The translations under genes were made by a program, and so were the position numbers. This document shows, piece by piece, positions 23,725 through 32,810 of a stretch of DNA of 61,644 nucleotides; the stretch's first letter is position 1, and each line of letters opens with the position of its first letter. Source of the stretch: Nitrososphaerota archaeon (GTDB lineage: Archaea > Thermoproteota > Nitrososphaeria > Nitrososphaerales > Nitrosopumilaceae); contig JAJPGU010000031.1 in assembly GCA_021325615.1 (NCBI GenBank), positions 1 through 61,644 of the forward strand, read 5' to 3'. The notes under the pieces are model-generated. The model saw nothing but the letters and a program-made list of their open reading frames with translations, ran no database searches and was not told where the DNA came from.

Positions 23725-24621
23725 ATGGACAAAATTTTTGTTATATCTATTTTAGCAAGCACGGCAATATCTCTTTTGGCCTATGCTTGGTTTTTCTACT
23801 ACATCCCCTCAAATGTGCCTCCGTGCCAATCCTGTCCTGTCCAAGCCTCCCAAGTTTCGTTTCCGTCAAATATTGCGAATAAGACTTGGTTCAATTGGGT
23901 TCTAGTGCAGAAAGGGACTCATTTTGCCGGAAGAGGCGGGGAAATCGAACCGCTTGGCTCCTTTGTCTTCAACGATACTGTGAACATTACAGGCAGGATA
24001 ATTTCTTTACAGCCTGCAATCCTATACATCTGCAAATCGGTTATATTGCATCCAAGCAACCAATCAGCCCCGATTTGTACTGGGGAAGGAAATGTGGTGT
24101 CGCAACTTTATGACATTACAAATTTTGGCAAGTGCTGGAACAGGTACAATCCTGATGAGACTATTTGCGTTGGAAATGGCATCACTTTATACCCTGGCAG
24201 ATACCATCTGCTAATCTACACGGCGTATCCTAACGGGATAATGTTCATGACAGACCTAAAGGCAGGCACTAAAATTCCACAGAGAGTTGTGGACGTTGCA
24301 ATACCACCTGCGGCATATAACCAAGATTCGGGCCTGAATTTTGACCCTCAGGATGTCAATCTCACTATAGGAGTAAACAATACAGTGCGGTGGACTAACT
24401 ATGACATTAAATTACACTACATCATGTCGGACAGCCATTCTGATCTGGGGTTTGCAAAAGCAACCTCGTCGGAAATGTATGAAGGTCCTAGCTTCAAGAG
24501 CCCAAACGTCCTAGGACCGGGAGATTCCTTTAACTTTACATTTACAAAACCAGGAACTTTCGGGTACCATTCTGAACCATGGCTACACGGATGGATTCAT
24601 GTATTTGCGCCAACCACCTAG
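23725..24621 (+). CDS. Membrane-anchored cupredoxin-fold protein lacking the Cys copper ligand
   Basis: 298 residues: N-terminal membrane anchor (about 5-28), CQSC motif just outside (33-36), a beta-rich region, then a cupredoxin-like domain (about 190-297). TNYDIKLHYIMSD corresponds to the first His region. The end reads FTKPGTFGYHSEPWLHGWIHV where blue-copper proteins have YxYxCxxHxxMxGxIxV; the Cys position is Ser and the Met position shifted. A normal type I copper site is therefore unlikely. Compare the intact site at 59739-60749. A TATA-like TTTTTAAAAT lies about 28 bases before ATG 23725. Confidence 0.7.
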   Translation: MDKIFVISILASTAISLLAYAWFFYYIPSNVPPCQSCPVQASQVSFPSNIANKTWFNWVLVQKGTHFAGRGGEIEPLGSFVFNDTVNITGRIISLQPAILYICKSVILHPSNQSAPICTGEGNVVSQLYDITNFGKCWNRYNPDETICVGNGITLYPGRYHLLIYTAYPNGIMFMTDLKAGTKIPQRVVDVAIPPAAYNQDSGLNFDPQDVNLTIGVNNTVRWTNYDIKLHYIMSDSHSDLGFAKATSSEMYEGPSFKSPNVLGPGDSFNFTFTKPGTFGYHSEPWLHGWIHVFAPTT

Positions 24622-24635
24622 ACTGCCAACTCGCT

Positions 24636-24855
24636 ATGAACAACCGGCATCTTTCAATAATAATCGGCCTTGTTTTTACTATCCTTGTAATCGCCTTACC
24701 TTTGGTGCCACCTGTACAGTGAGCCTCCAATCGCTCCCCCGCCGTATTCATGGCCAGGGTTCTATGGTTCAATAAGCAACAGCATGTTGCACTGCGGTGT
24801 GGTCGTAAATGGAGTTGGCCAATGGCTTTTCAATTGTGCGTATTGCCGACACTGA
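24636..24855 (+). pseudogene. Small membrane protein gene with probable frameshift
   Basis: ATG 24636 opens a 28-codon frame (MNNRHLSIIIGLVFTILVIA, then LPLVPPVQ and TGA). The +1 frame continues as a plausible sequence (YSEPPIAPPPYSWPGFYG...LHCGVVVNG...FNCAYCRH) to TGA at 24853-24855. Joining the two near 24711-24716 would give a ~72-residue protein with N-terminal membrane segment, Pro-rich linker and three Cys. This is either a mutated gene, an assembly indel, or a real 28-residue peptide. Confidence 0.35.
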
Positions 24856-24881
24856 ACCGAGAGAGGGTTTCAAAAGACGCG

Positions 24882-24986
24882 CTATCTTTTAGCTAATTTA
24901 GCATACAGGTTTTTTCTTTCTTTTAGCAATTCTTCTGCCAATTCTCGAACTTTCTTTTCTGACTGTGCTTTGGTAGATTTTTGCAT
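24882..24986 (-). CDS. 34-residue helical peptide after doc
   Basis: Starts four bases after the doc stop codon (ATG 24986, TAG 24882-24884): MQKSTKAQSEKKVRELAEEL followed by LKERKNLYAKLAKR, a single charged amphipathic helix. Tight spacing makes it likely to be cotranslated with doc. Antitoxins of Doc usually lie upstream and contain a DNA-binding domain, so this would be an atypical partner if it is one. Confidence 0.45.
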   Translation of the reverse strand: MQKSTKAQSEKKVRELAEELLKERKNLYAKLAKR

Positions 24987-24990
24987 GCTC

Positions 24991-25371
24991 TTACCTGATA
25001 TACTGAAGTATCCATTTCCTAATATCTTTTTCCGAGATTTTGCCAGATGCCAAGTCTATCAATTCATACATGAATTCATCATCTGTAACCTCCAGGCGGA
25101 AACCATTGAGGCGTAAAAAAAGCTCCCCTAGGAATGCCGCCGTCCTTTTATTTCCGTCTGCCAAGGGATGACCATTCACTATTTGGAATACCAGATATGC
25201 CGACTTTTCTGCCATCACGTCGGTGTTTAATTCATGGCCAAACTTTGTCCGCAAGCTGTCTAATGTGAATTCGAGATTTGTCCTATTGAGAAATGCGAGC
25301 TTTGTGCCTGTATCACTTAACATTTTATCTACTAAAGGAATGATTTCCTCTTTTTCAAAATATCTTATCAA
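24991..25371 (-). CDS. doc: Doc-type Fic-fold toxin
   Basis: 126 residues, full-length Doc family. The motif HPLADGNKRTA starts at H68 and matches HxFx(D/N)GNK(R/K), the Doc variant that phosphorylates EF-Tu/EF1A in characterised members instead of adding AMP. A Phd-type antitoxin is not recognisable upstream; a 34-residue helical peptide follows immediately. It sits in the AT-rich patch. Toxin activity here is inference from family. Confidence 0.85.
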   Translation of the reverse strand: MIRYFEKEEIIPLVDKMLSDTGTKLAFLNRTNLEFTLDSLRTKFGHELNTDVMAEKSAYLVFQIVNGHPLADGNKRTAAFLGELFLRLNGFRLEVTDDEFMYELIDLASGKISEKDIRKWILQYIR

Positions 25372-25825
25372 ATTGATTTAGTCCTAAAGAACACCTGCTT
25401 TTAGCATTTGTTCAGATCGGTAGATCGTACTTTGAAGTTATAAAAAGTACCGGGGGTGGGTTCGACTGTCGGGATTTGAGACCCAATGAACGAATCTTGG
25501 TAAAATTTTGGTCGATTTTTCTTGAGCGAAAACGTTAAACCGCATATCTGACATCAAATGTCAAACGTAGCTAATAAGACTAGTGATTGTTCAATACGAA
25601 ACTGTTTTCTATAGTCTGCAAATTTGTTTGGTTTTTAATTTGGTGAGAATAATTAACGAAGTAATAGCTGCAAGAAAGACTGGAACGGCAACCAAAACCC
25701 CAGACTGCGTTCCGGCCTTGATTCTGCAGCAAAATACTGGGAGGATTATGTGCTACCCCGGCGCATGCAACGGACGGCCATCCAACCAACTTGTTTTTTA
25801 AAGCATGGCAACCCTAACCCGGTAA
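25372..25825. other. Spacer upstream of doc
   Basis: About 450 bases without a convincing gene. AT-rich near doc, turning GC-richer after about 25670. A small symmetry TGACAT-CAA-ATGTCA lies near 25549-25563. The open frames on both strands have no protein-like composition. Confidence 0.5.
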
Positions 25826-26086
25826 ATGGTTGCCTACAAAAAGCTCCCGCCAGACCTCTACCACATGATAAAGAGGTCGCTTGCCAGGGACTATGTGCTC
25901 TCGCAGTACCCCGCATGCCATGACGCCATGCTTGACTCGTTTGAGATTGTATCCATCGACGGCAACGTGCCAGTGTTCTACTACAAGGACGGCACCCTTG
26001 AGGTCTCGGGCGACGAGTCAAACCGCACCTTCCGGAGGATGGTGAGGCGGCTCAACGGGCTGGTCTCAAAGAAGGACTATATTTGA
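25826..26086 (+). CDS. Small conserved-looking protein of unknown function
   Basis: 86 residues, soluble, mixed alpha/beta (LPPDLYHMIKRSLARDYVL...FEIVSIDGNVPVFYYKDG...TFRRMVRRLNGLV). Basic C-terminal helix. It lies 25 bases before the aldo-keto reductase gene in the same direction, so the two may be cotranscribed. No family recognised. Confidence 0.6.
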   Translation: MVAYKKLPPDLYHMIKRSLARDYVLSQYPACHDAMLDSFEIVSIDGNVPVFYYKDGTLEVSGDESNRTFRRMVRRLNGLVSKKDYI

Positions 26087-26111
26087 TAAGATGAAAAGTG
26101 CACCCTAGGAA

Positions 26112-27125
26112 ATGAGCGGGACAGTCGAGTTTTCACACCTTGCCAAGGACCTGAAAATCTGCAGGATACTGAACGGGATGTGGCAGACGGCAGGGGGCCA
26201 CGGGCAGATAAGGCCCGGCGACGCAATAGGCCAGATGCTGGAATACCACGAGGCGGGGCTTACCACGTGGGACATGGCGGACATTTACGGGCCCGCCGAG
26301 GAGTTTTTTGGCGAGTTTAGGAAGATGCTCAAAAAAACAAGGGGAGAGGCGGAGCTTGCGCACGTGCAGGGCCTCACAAAATTTGTCCCAAACCCGGGCC
26401 CGATGACGCGCACCATTGTAGAGCATCATATAGAAAAGTCGATGAAAAGGATGGACGTCAAAAGGATTGACGCAGTCCAGTTCCACTGGTGGGACTATGG
26501 CGACACGAGATACCTTGACGCGCTGCACCACCTCTCAAAGATGCGCGACGAGGGCAGGATAGGGCATATCGCGCTTACCAACTTTGACACCGAAAGGGTG
26601 GAGACCATAATGGAGAGCGGCTTTAGGCCCGTCTCAAACCAGGTCCAGTACTCGATTATCGACCAGAGGCCGGAGGTGAAGATGGCGCCCTTTTGCCAGA
26701 GGCACAACATGAAGATCCTCTCATACGGGACGCTGCTTGGGGGGTTTCTCTCCGAGAAATACCTCGGCAAGCCCGAGCCTGCGGGGGGAGACCTTTACAC
26801 GCTCTCGCTCCAAAAATACAAGCAGATGATAGACGCATGGGGAGGGTGGGACCTGTTCCAGGAACTGCTCGGGGTCCTTGACATGATAGCAAGGAGGCAC
26901 GAGGCAGGCATTGCAAACGTTGCCACAAGGTACATTCTTGACAGGCCGGCAGTGGGCGGGGTGATAATCGGGGCAAGGCTTGGAATATCGCAGCACATCT
27001 CCGACAACCTCAGGACCTTTGCGGTAAAACTCGACGGCGGGGACCTTGGAGAGATCAGGTCCGTGACGTCGCGGGCTAATGACCTGTACGGTATCATTGG
27101 TGACTGCGGCGGAGAGTACCGCTAG
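26112..27125 (+). CDS. Aldo/keto reductase
   Basis: 337 residues, TIM-barrel oxidoreductase using NADPH to reduce carbonyls. The catalytic tetrad is visible: D54 and Y59 (DMADIYG), K90 (LTKF), H125 (QFHWW). The C-terminal NADP-binding region VGGVIIGARLGIS is present. Its stop codon shares a CTAG palindrome with the convergent PAP2 gene. Substrate unknown. Confidence 0.9.
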   Translation: MSGTVEFSHLAKDLKICRILNGMWQTAGGHGQIRPGDAIGQMLEYHEAGLTTWDMADIYGPAEEFFGEFRKMLKKTRGEAELAHVQGLTKFVPNPGPMTRTIVEHHIEKSMKRMDVKRIDAVQFHWWDYGDTRYLDALHHLSKMRDEGRIGHIALTNFDTERVETIMESGFRPVSNQVQYSIIDQRPEVKMAPFCQRHNMKILSYGTLLGGFLSEKYLGKPEPAGGDLYTLSLQKYKQMIDAWGGWDLFQELLGVLDMIARRHEAGIANVATRYILDRPAVGGVIIGARLGISQHISDNLRTFAVKLDGGDLGEIRSVTSRANDLYGIIGDCGGEYR

Positions 27126-27769
27126 GGCTTTTTCCTGCCGATGAGGTCCAGCCTGAGGAAGAGGGGGTTGAGGTACCGCGAGAACCCGACCACAATCGAG
27201 GCAACGCCCGTCCCAAGCAGCGCGCCCGCAAAGACATCAAGTGGATAGTGCGCACCAACGTATACCCTTGAATATATCACAAGTGCAGCCTCGGCTGCAA
27301 GTACCAAGGCCGCAATTGCCTTCCTGCCCTGGTTGAACCTTGCAAGCATGACAAACGCCCCCGCAGATACAATCACGGCGTGGCCTGACGGAAACGACGA
27401 GTCGTTGTCTGCCTTGACAAGTAGGTTGTCGGGGGCTGCAGGCGTGGGCCTTGGCCTGTCAATCTCGTCCTTGAGGGCAGTCCCCAGCGGTATAAGTATG
27501 ATAAACGATATCACAAGCAGCGCGGCAGTCCTCCTGCCGGAAGGCCCGCCAAGTACAAAGACCGCGGCAGTCGTTGCAATCCAGACCTCCTCCCTTCCGT
27601 ACTTGGTCAGGTCCACCATTACCTGGTTGAGGGCCTTGCCCTGGGGGTTGTTTATCTTTGCAAACGCGGTATAGTCAGACGGGGTTACCTGGGCCCTGTC
27701 ATATGTCACAACTGCCGCAAGAATTCCGAAAAGCGCAAGCAGTATGATGCCGGAAATGTAGTACTTCAT
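27122..27769 (-). CDS. PAP2-family membrane phosphatase
   Basis: 215 residues with about five or six membrane segments. The three acid-phosphatase blocks are complete: K100-x6-R107P, PSGH (127-130) and SR-x5-H-x3-D (S167, R168, H174, D178). It should dephosphorylate a lipid phosphate or isoprenyl diphosphate at the outer membrane face, such as an archaeal lipid precursor or undecaprenyl-like carrier. ATG at 27769. Overlaps the convergent aldo-keto reductase stop by four bases. Confidence 0.88.
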   Translation of the reverse strand: MKYYISGIILLALFGILAAVVTYDRAQVTPSDYTAFAKINNPQGKALNQVMVDLTKYGREEVWIATTAAVFVLGGPSGRRTAALLVISFIILIPLGTALKDEIDRPRPTPAAPDNLLVKADNDSSFPSGHAVIVSAGAFVMLARFNQGRKAIAALVLAAEAALVIYSRVYVGAHYPLDVFAGALLGTGVASIVVGFSRYLNPLFLRLDLIGRKKP

Positions 27770-27832
27770 CTGTTTACCGTCCGGACAGACGATATAAAAT
27801 CCAATTACAGGCAGGTGCCCGTCCCGATGCCG

Positions 27833-28153
27833 TCATTTCGTGCTTGCCTCGCGGACAGCCGTGGCATAGTCGCACTCGGCCCTGAGCCTCATGTAGGGAA
27901 TAAGGCGGTAGTGGATGGAATAGATCTTCTTCTCCTTGTAGAGGATCCCCTTGATGAGAAGCGACACAAACCCACCCGCCACCCTTGACGACGGGATGCC
28001 AAGCTCCCTGCAGACCTCGTCGCGTTTTTTCTTGTACTGCTCAAGGGTGAAGCTTACGCTGTTGATCTCAAGTATGAGGGGCCACATCACCTTCTCCCAG
28101 ACAAGGCGCCTGTTCTGCGTCGCGGACGCATACTTTCCCTTCTCGCCCAACAT
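27833..28153 (-). CDS. Small winged-helix-like protein of unknown function
   Basis: 106 residues from ATG 28153 (TTG 28159 is two codons earlier). The middle (EQYKKKRDEVCRELGIPSSR...GGFVSLLIKGILYKEKKIYS) has the helix-helix-hairpin feel of a winged helix. The rest is basic. Divergent from the YkgJ-like gene with 38 bases between starts, which would let it control that gene. Assignment is tentative. Confidence 0.55.
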   Translation of the reverse strand: MLGEKGKYASATQNRRLVWEKVMWPLILEINSVSFTLEQYKKKRDEVCRELGIPSSRVAGGFVSLLIKGILYKEKKIYSIHYRLIPYMRLRAECDYATAVREASTK

Positions 28154-28191
28154 TGACAACGTTCAAAAGCATTGTCTCAATTTATTGCTTC

Positions 28192-28890
28192 ATGAGCAAG
28201 ATAGAGGAAGCCCTTGCCTCGCTCTCAAGGGACTGGAAGATAGAGCCCGTGATTATGGACTTTCTGCTTGGAAAAAAGGCGGACGTGTCAGACTTTCAGG
28301 TGAAAATAAACGGGGTCGTGTTCCACATACCGTATCTTGCAGGGGACGGGGGGTATGTCCTTTGGAAGTGCTACTGGCCCGACTGCCACAACTGCTGCAA
28401 CAGGCAGGGGAGGCTGCCGCTTACATCGGGCGACCTGATAACGATTTCAAGGGGGTTAAAGTACGGGAAGGTTTCTGACTTTGTAAAAAAGGAGACCAAC
28501 ATAAACACCTGGGAGGAGAAGGGCCCGTCGGGCAACTCGGTGCTTATGACCATGATAAGCCTCAAGCGGAAGGGGGAGGAGAAAGAGTCGGAGGACGGCA
28601 CCCACATCAGGTGCAGGTTCCTTGACGACAAGGGATACTGCGGCCTCCATCCGTCAAGGCCGGGGGTCTGCTACCTCTACCCGTTCTCGTCATGGCTTGA
28701 AAACGAGAAGGGGAGGCCGAGGGTGCACGCAACGTTCCAGTTCACGGGGGACTGCCCCGGGTTTTACTTTGCAAAATCTTCCGACGAGATGAAAGCCGTG
28801 CTTGAGGAATATTCAAAGATAATATACGACTATACGATGGGCTCAAGCAGGACAACCCGCGAAAACCTTGGCGCAGTAAGCTTCGTCTAG
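28192..28890 (+). CDS. YkgJ-family cysteine-cluster protein
   Basis: 232 residues from ATG 28192. Conserved Cys set: CYWPDCHNCC (about 59-68), CRFLDDKGYCGLHPSRPGVC (about 143-162) and a further Cys in GDCPGF. This CxxCxxC plus CGLHxxRPxxC pattern defines the YkgJ (Fe-S or zinc cluster) family, whose biochemical role is unsettled. The frame extends to 28153 without family resemblance. Its stop overlaps the convergent flavoprotein gene by four bases (CTAG). Confidence 0.8.
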   Translation: MSKIEEALASLSRDWKIEPVIMDFLLGKKADVSDFQVKINGVVFHIPYLAGDGGYVLWKCYWPDCHNCCNRQGRLPLTSGDLITISRGLKYGKVSDFVKKETNINTWEEKGPSGNSVLMTMISLKRKGEEKESEDGTHIRCRFLDDKGYCGLHPSRPGVCYLYPFSSWLENEKGRPRVHATFQFTGDCPGFYFAKSSDEMKAVLEEYSKIIYDYTMGSSRTTRENLGAVSFV

Positions 28891-29894
28891 GCCTTGGCTA
28901 CCTTCATCATGTCTGCCATGCGGATCTCCATGCCAAAGCGCCACTCGTTCTTCTTCATGTACCTGTAGATGGATATCAGGTCAGCCATGTTCTTGAGCAT
29001 CCCGAACCTGTGGTCCATCTTGGACCTGACAAAGGAGAGCACCTTCTGGTATATTGCAAACTTTTCAAGCACCTTCTGCCTGTACCTCTCGTTGTTTCCA
29101 AGGTTCTCGATGAATATGTCGGCGCAGGTCATGGATGGTATTATTCCCTCGCCAAGCAGAGGGTAGACCGTACCTATCGACTCGCCTACGCCTACGACCT
29201 TGCCAGAATAGAACGGCTCGCACATGTCTGGTGTCGCAAGCCTTATTGGCCTTCCCACGGTCTTGAGGACCCTGCCGCCGTACTTTTTGAGGAAGGCGTT
29301 TGTCTCCTCGATGTGGTTCCTGTTCTTGTCGCCGGCGCCTATGTGGGCAAGGTTCTTGCCCAGCGGAAAGTACCAGAAATAGCCCGTCATGGCGTGGAAG
29401 GGCTTGAGGTAAAAGTCGTCAAAGGGGACCCCGTTCTCGTACTCTACCTTGTACTGGTAGGTGGGAAGGTGAAAGTCCTTTGGAAGCCTTGGGAGGTATG
29501 ACCTGTGGAAACCTGTTGCGTCCACTATGATGTCAAACTCCGACTCGAGGTCCTCGACCTTCGGGGCCTTGCCGTAGTTTATCTTGCAGCCCTTTGCCAT
29601 GTCCTTGATGAGGCCTATCTTGTTGTAGGTGCACAGGCCCATCAGCTTTATCGTAAACTGGTCCGAACCCATTGAAATGTACATCTTCTTTCCGTCGTGG
29701 ATCAAATAGTCCTTAAAGTCAAGGTCGCACTTTTGCGCAAACTGCTCCATCGGGCCCTTTGTGGTGCCCCACGCGCATATCGAGTCGTGGTTTTCTACAG
29801 TGCTCCTCTCAAAACCCACCACCTCGTGCTCTTTTTTCAGCCGCGCAAGAAGGTATGCTCCCGCGACCCCGATTCCGCATACTGCTATCTTCAA
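28887..29894 (-). CDS. Geranylgeranyl-reductase-family flavoprotein
   Basis: 335 residues. N-terminal FAD-binding Rossmann motif GIGVAGAYLLARL (about 7-19), a middle DATGFHRSYLP and GVGESIGTVYPLLGEGI (about 235-251), the second FAD contact typical of the family. Members saturate the isoprenoid chains of archaeal lipids or of quinones. TTG start at 29894; no ATG fits. Which substrate it reduces cannot be read here. Confidence 0.75.
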   Translation of the reverse strand: MKIAVCGIGVAGAYLLARLKKEHEVVGFERSTVENHDSICAWGTTKGPMEQFAQKCDLDFKDYLIHDGKKMYISMGSDQFTIKLMGLCTYNKIGLIKDMAKGCKINYGKAPKVEDLESEFDIIVDATGFHRSYLPRLPKDFHLPTYQYKVEYENGVPFDDFYLKPFHAMTGYFWYFPLGKNLAHIGAGDKNRNHIEETNAFLKKYGGRVLKTVGRPIRLATPDMCEPFYSGKVVGVGESIGTVYPLLGEGIIPSMTCADIFIENLGNNERYRQKVLEKFAIYQKVLSFVRSKMDHRFGMLKNMADLISIYRYMKKNEWRFGMEIRMADMMKVAKA

Positions 29895-29939
29895 ACGTGC
29901 TTATTCCTAGGCCGACCTAATAAAAAGAAACGCCCGGCC

Positions 29940-32810
29940 CTACTCGATGAGTATTGCAGGCTTGTATGGCCTTGCAGTCCTTGCCTTGTTTTTGGGGTCA
30001 TACTTGGCCTGGTCCGACTCGGAAAATACCTGCACCCCGATTCCATAGTCTGCCTCTACAAGCGTTGATATCTCGGAAAATACCCGGGCCTCGTCGACAA
30101 GGCCCGCCCTGTTCTTCGAGTCCCTATCCCCCTGCGGGTCGGATAGTATGTCGTTGACAGTTTTTTTCACAAAATCCGGGTCCTTCTTTATGTCGGCAGT
30201 CTCGGGGTCGGAAATCAGGGACTTGATGATGTTGCCGATGTTTACCTCCCCTGCGGTGACCTTTGCTAGGATCCTCTGGTATGCCGCTCCCTTCCATGGT
30301 GCCGCGGTGTAAATCGTTATCTTCTTGGGGGTAATCTTTGTGACCTTGACGATGTTCCGGATGTCATCAAGAGTCCTCCTCAAAAGCGACTCGGACTGGA
30401 GCGCAAGCAGGTCCACCTTGGAGTCGTCGGGGGAGGGCCACGACGCCCTGGATGCAAGGCCCGTGTTGCCGAGGTTGTGCCACATCTCCTCTGCGGCATA
30501 TGGCGCAAAGGGCGACAGCATGGCTGCGCGGGCGGTAAGGATGTCATGCATTATTCCTGCGTGGTCCGACCTCTTCTTTGCCGCTGCCCTCTTTGCGTGC
30601 CATTCAAGGTCGGCCTCGAACTCGTACAGGACGTGGTGGAGGGCCTCCCTCAGCCTCATCTTCTGCACTGCAAGGGTGGTCTCCGAGATTACCTGCTGGA
30701 GGCGCGAGTAGATCCACCTGTCCTCCTGCTCGAGTGCCGAGGGCCTGGGCTCCTTGTACTTTGAGGACTCGAGGACAAGGGACTCTAGCTTGCCCTTTAT
30801 GCCGCGGACTGCCTCCTGGTTAAAGTCGGCGTCCTGCAAGAGCTCTGCCGATATCAGTATCGCAAGGCGTATCGAGTCTGCACCGTGGGTCCGGATTGCC
30901 GACCTGAGCGGTATGATGTTCCCCATGGACTTGGACATCTTCTTTCCGTCCATGAGGACAGACCCGTTTACCACGATCTCCTCGGGCCAGTATTTTTTCG
31001 GGAAGATTGCGAGGTGGTTGAAAATGAAGAACGTCAGGTGGTTTGGGACAAGGTCGCGGCCCGAGTGCCTTGCGTTTACGGGATACCAGTACTGGAACTC
31101 TTTTCTTGCATCCTCAAGTGCCTGCGGCGGGACCCCAGAGTCGGACGAAACCTTCTTGGGGTCGCCGATGTCAAGAAACACAAGATCGAAGAACGAGTCC
31201 GTGATCCTGCCAGGGGAGATGGTTCCCGAGTTTACGTATTTTGATATGGTATAGTATGCCATGTAGATTACCGAGTCGGAGAGGCTCTCGATTATCCAGT
31301 TGGGGTCCCATGGAAGCTTGGTGCCAAGGCCGTGCTGCCTTGCGCATGCCCTCTCCTTTAGCCAGTCGACCACGTTGTCAAACTCGTTGCGAATCTCCTC
31401 CGGGAGAATCTTCATCTCCCGTATCCAAGAGTGCACCTTCTCCTTCCACTCGGGGCTTGAATAGTTGAGGAACCACTGGTTGTCAAGCAGCTTGACGACG
31501 CACTCTGCGCCGCACCTGCACCGCACGGGATGCTCGTTGAGCTCGTATATTATGTCGGCGCTTCCGCCCTCGATCATCTGCCTCTTGACCTCCTCCTTTG
31601 CGACCGCGACTGTCTTCTGGTGGAACCTGCCGGTGTTCTGCCGCAGCCTGCCGCCGTAAAACTCCTTGGAATAGATCTCCTTTGTGGCCTCCTCAAGCCC
31701 CGGGTCTGTCTGGGACTTGATTCCCATCTTTTCTATCACGTCCCTTGCAGGGACCTCGCCGTATCCATCCGTCTCGATTATCGATATGGGTGCCAGGGTG
31801 GAAATGTCAAGGCCCGGGATGGGCTTGCCCTTTTTCAAATCCTCAAGCGCCTGGTAGTCAAAGGGGGCATGTGCGGGGACCGACATTACAACCCCGGTAC
31901 CGTTGTCGCTCCTGACAAACGGCGCGGGAAGTATCGGGACCTCGACGTTTCTCTCAGGCACTGTGGCCGTCTTTCCTACAAGGTCGGACCCCACGACGGT
32001 CCCGGTCCTTGCAACCTTCTTGTTCAGGTATGCAAGCTTCTGCGCGCACTCGGGGCTGATTATCCACTCCTCGCCGTCCACCATGCAGGTCTCGTACGTG
32101 ACATCGGGGTTTATCCAGATGTTTGTGACGCCAAAGATTGTCTCAGGCCGCAGCGTGGCAGTCGGAAGTATGAACCTGTCGTACTTGAACTTGATTACCG
32201 TGTATTCTGTAAAACTTGGCTCTACATCCCCAAGCGTGTCGTGCTGCGAGACTGGGTTGTGGTCCCTTGGGCACCATCCCACCGGGTGCGTGCCCTGGAC
32301 CACGAGGCCGTGCTCCTTTAGCTTGCGGAACTGCCACTCGATGAACCTGTTGTAAAAGGGGTCTATCGTGGTAAACTCGCGCCTCCAGTCGATCGAGTAC
32401 CCCATCTCTATCATGCCTGCCTTTATCTCCTCGTGGAAATAGTCCGCAATCTTGACTGGCTCGGAAAAGCCCGCTATCTTGTCCTCGGGGACCTTGTAGA
32501 GCGTCCGGAAGTTCTCAAGGAGTTCCCTGTCGTTTTCCTGCACCCTCCGGGCCATGCCGAGTATCGGCGTGCCGGTATAGTGGAAGCCCATCGGGAAGAG
32601 GACGTTGTATCCCTGCATCCTCATGAACCGCGCGTGGACGTCGGCAAGGGTGTAGGTCCTGCCGTGGCCAATGTGCTGTGGCGAGTTGGGGTACGGGTAT
32701 GCCACTGTGACAAAGAACTTTTTGCGGGGATCGGGGTCGGACTCGAACTGCCTCTCCTCCTGCCACCTTTTCCTCCACTTTTCCTCAATCGCGGTCCAGT
32801 CCACATGCAT
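29940..32810 (-). CDS. leuS: Leucyl-tRNA synthetase, archaeal type
   Basis: About 956 residues. Class I signature HIGHGRTYT (near residue 42, variant of HIGH) and KMSKS (near 650) are present, with the CP1 editing domain between them that hydrolyses mischarged tRNA-Leu (TTLRPETIFG appears here as TATLRPETIFGV). It charges tRNA-Leu in the cytosol. The ATG at 32810 or GTG at 32813 overlaps the alaS stop codon, so the two genes are translationally coupled. Confidence 0.95.
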   Translation of the reverse strand: MHVDWTAIEEKWRKRWQEERQFESDPDPRKKFFVTVAYPYPNSPQHIGHGRTYTLADVHARFMRMQGYNVLFPMGFHYTGTPILGMARRVQENDRELLENFRTLYKVPEDKIAGFSEPVKIADYFHEEIKAGMIEMGYSIDWRREFTTIDPFYNRFIEWQFRKLKEHGLVVQGTHPVGWCPRDHNPVSQHDTLGDVEPSFTEYTVIKFKYDRFILPTATLRPETIFGVTNIWINPDVTYETCMVDGEEWIISPECAQKLAYLNKKVARTGTVVGSDLVGKTATVPERNVEVPILPAPFVRSDNGTGVVMSVPAHAPFDYQALEDLKKGKPIPGLDISTLAPISIIETDGYGEVPARDVIEKMGIKSQTDPGLEEATKEIYSKEFYGGRLRQNTGRFHQKTVAVAKEEVKRQMIEGGSADIIYELNEHPVRCRCGAECVVKLLDNQWFLNYSSPEWKEKVHSWIREMKILPEEIRNEFDNVVDWLKERACARQHGLGTKLPWDPNWIIESLSDSVIYMAYYTISKYVNSGTISPGRITDSFFDLVFLDIGDPKKVSSDSGVPPQALEDARKEFQYWYPVNARHSGRDLVPNHLTFFIFNHLAIFPKKYWPEEIVVNGSVLMDGKKMSKSMGNIIPLRSAIRTHGADSIRLAILISAELLQDADFNQEAVRGIKGKLESLVLESSKYKEPRPSALEQEDRWIYSRLQQVISETTLAVQKMRLREALHHVLYEFEADLEWHAKRAAAKKRSDHAGIMHDILTARAAMLSPFAPYAAEEMWHNLGNTGLASRASWPSPDDSKVDLLALQSESLLRRTLDDIRNIVKVTKITPKKITIYTAAPWKGAAYQRILAKVTAGEVNIGNIIKSLISDPETADIKKDPDFVKKTVNDILSDPQGDRDSKNRAGLVDEARVFSEISTLVEADYGIGVQVFSESDQAKYDPKNKARTARPYKPAILIE

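Noticed and set aside
25440-25490. tRNA-like GGGTTCGACT stretch upstream of doc
   Set aside because: No matching T stem, acceptor or anticodon arm could be drawn on either strand.
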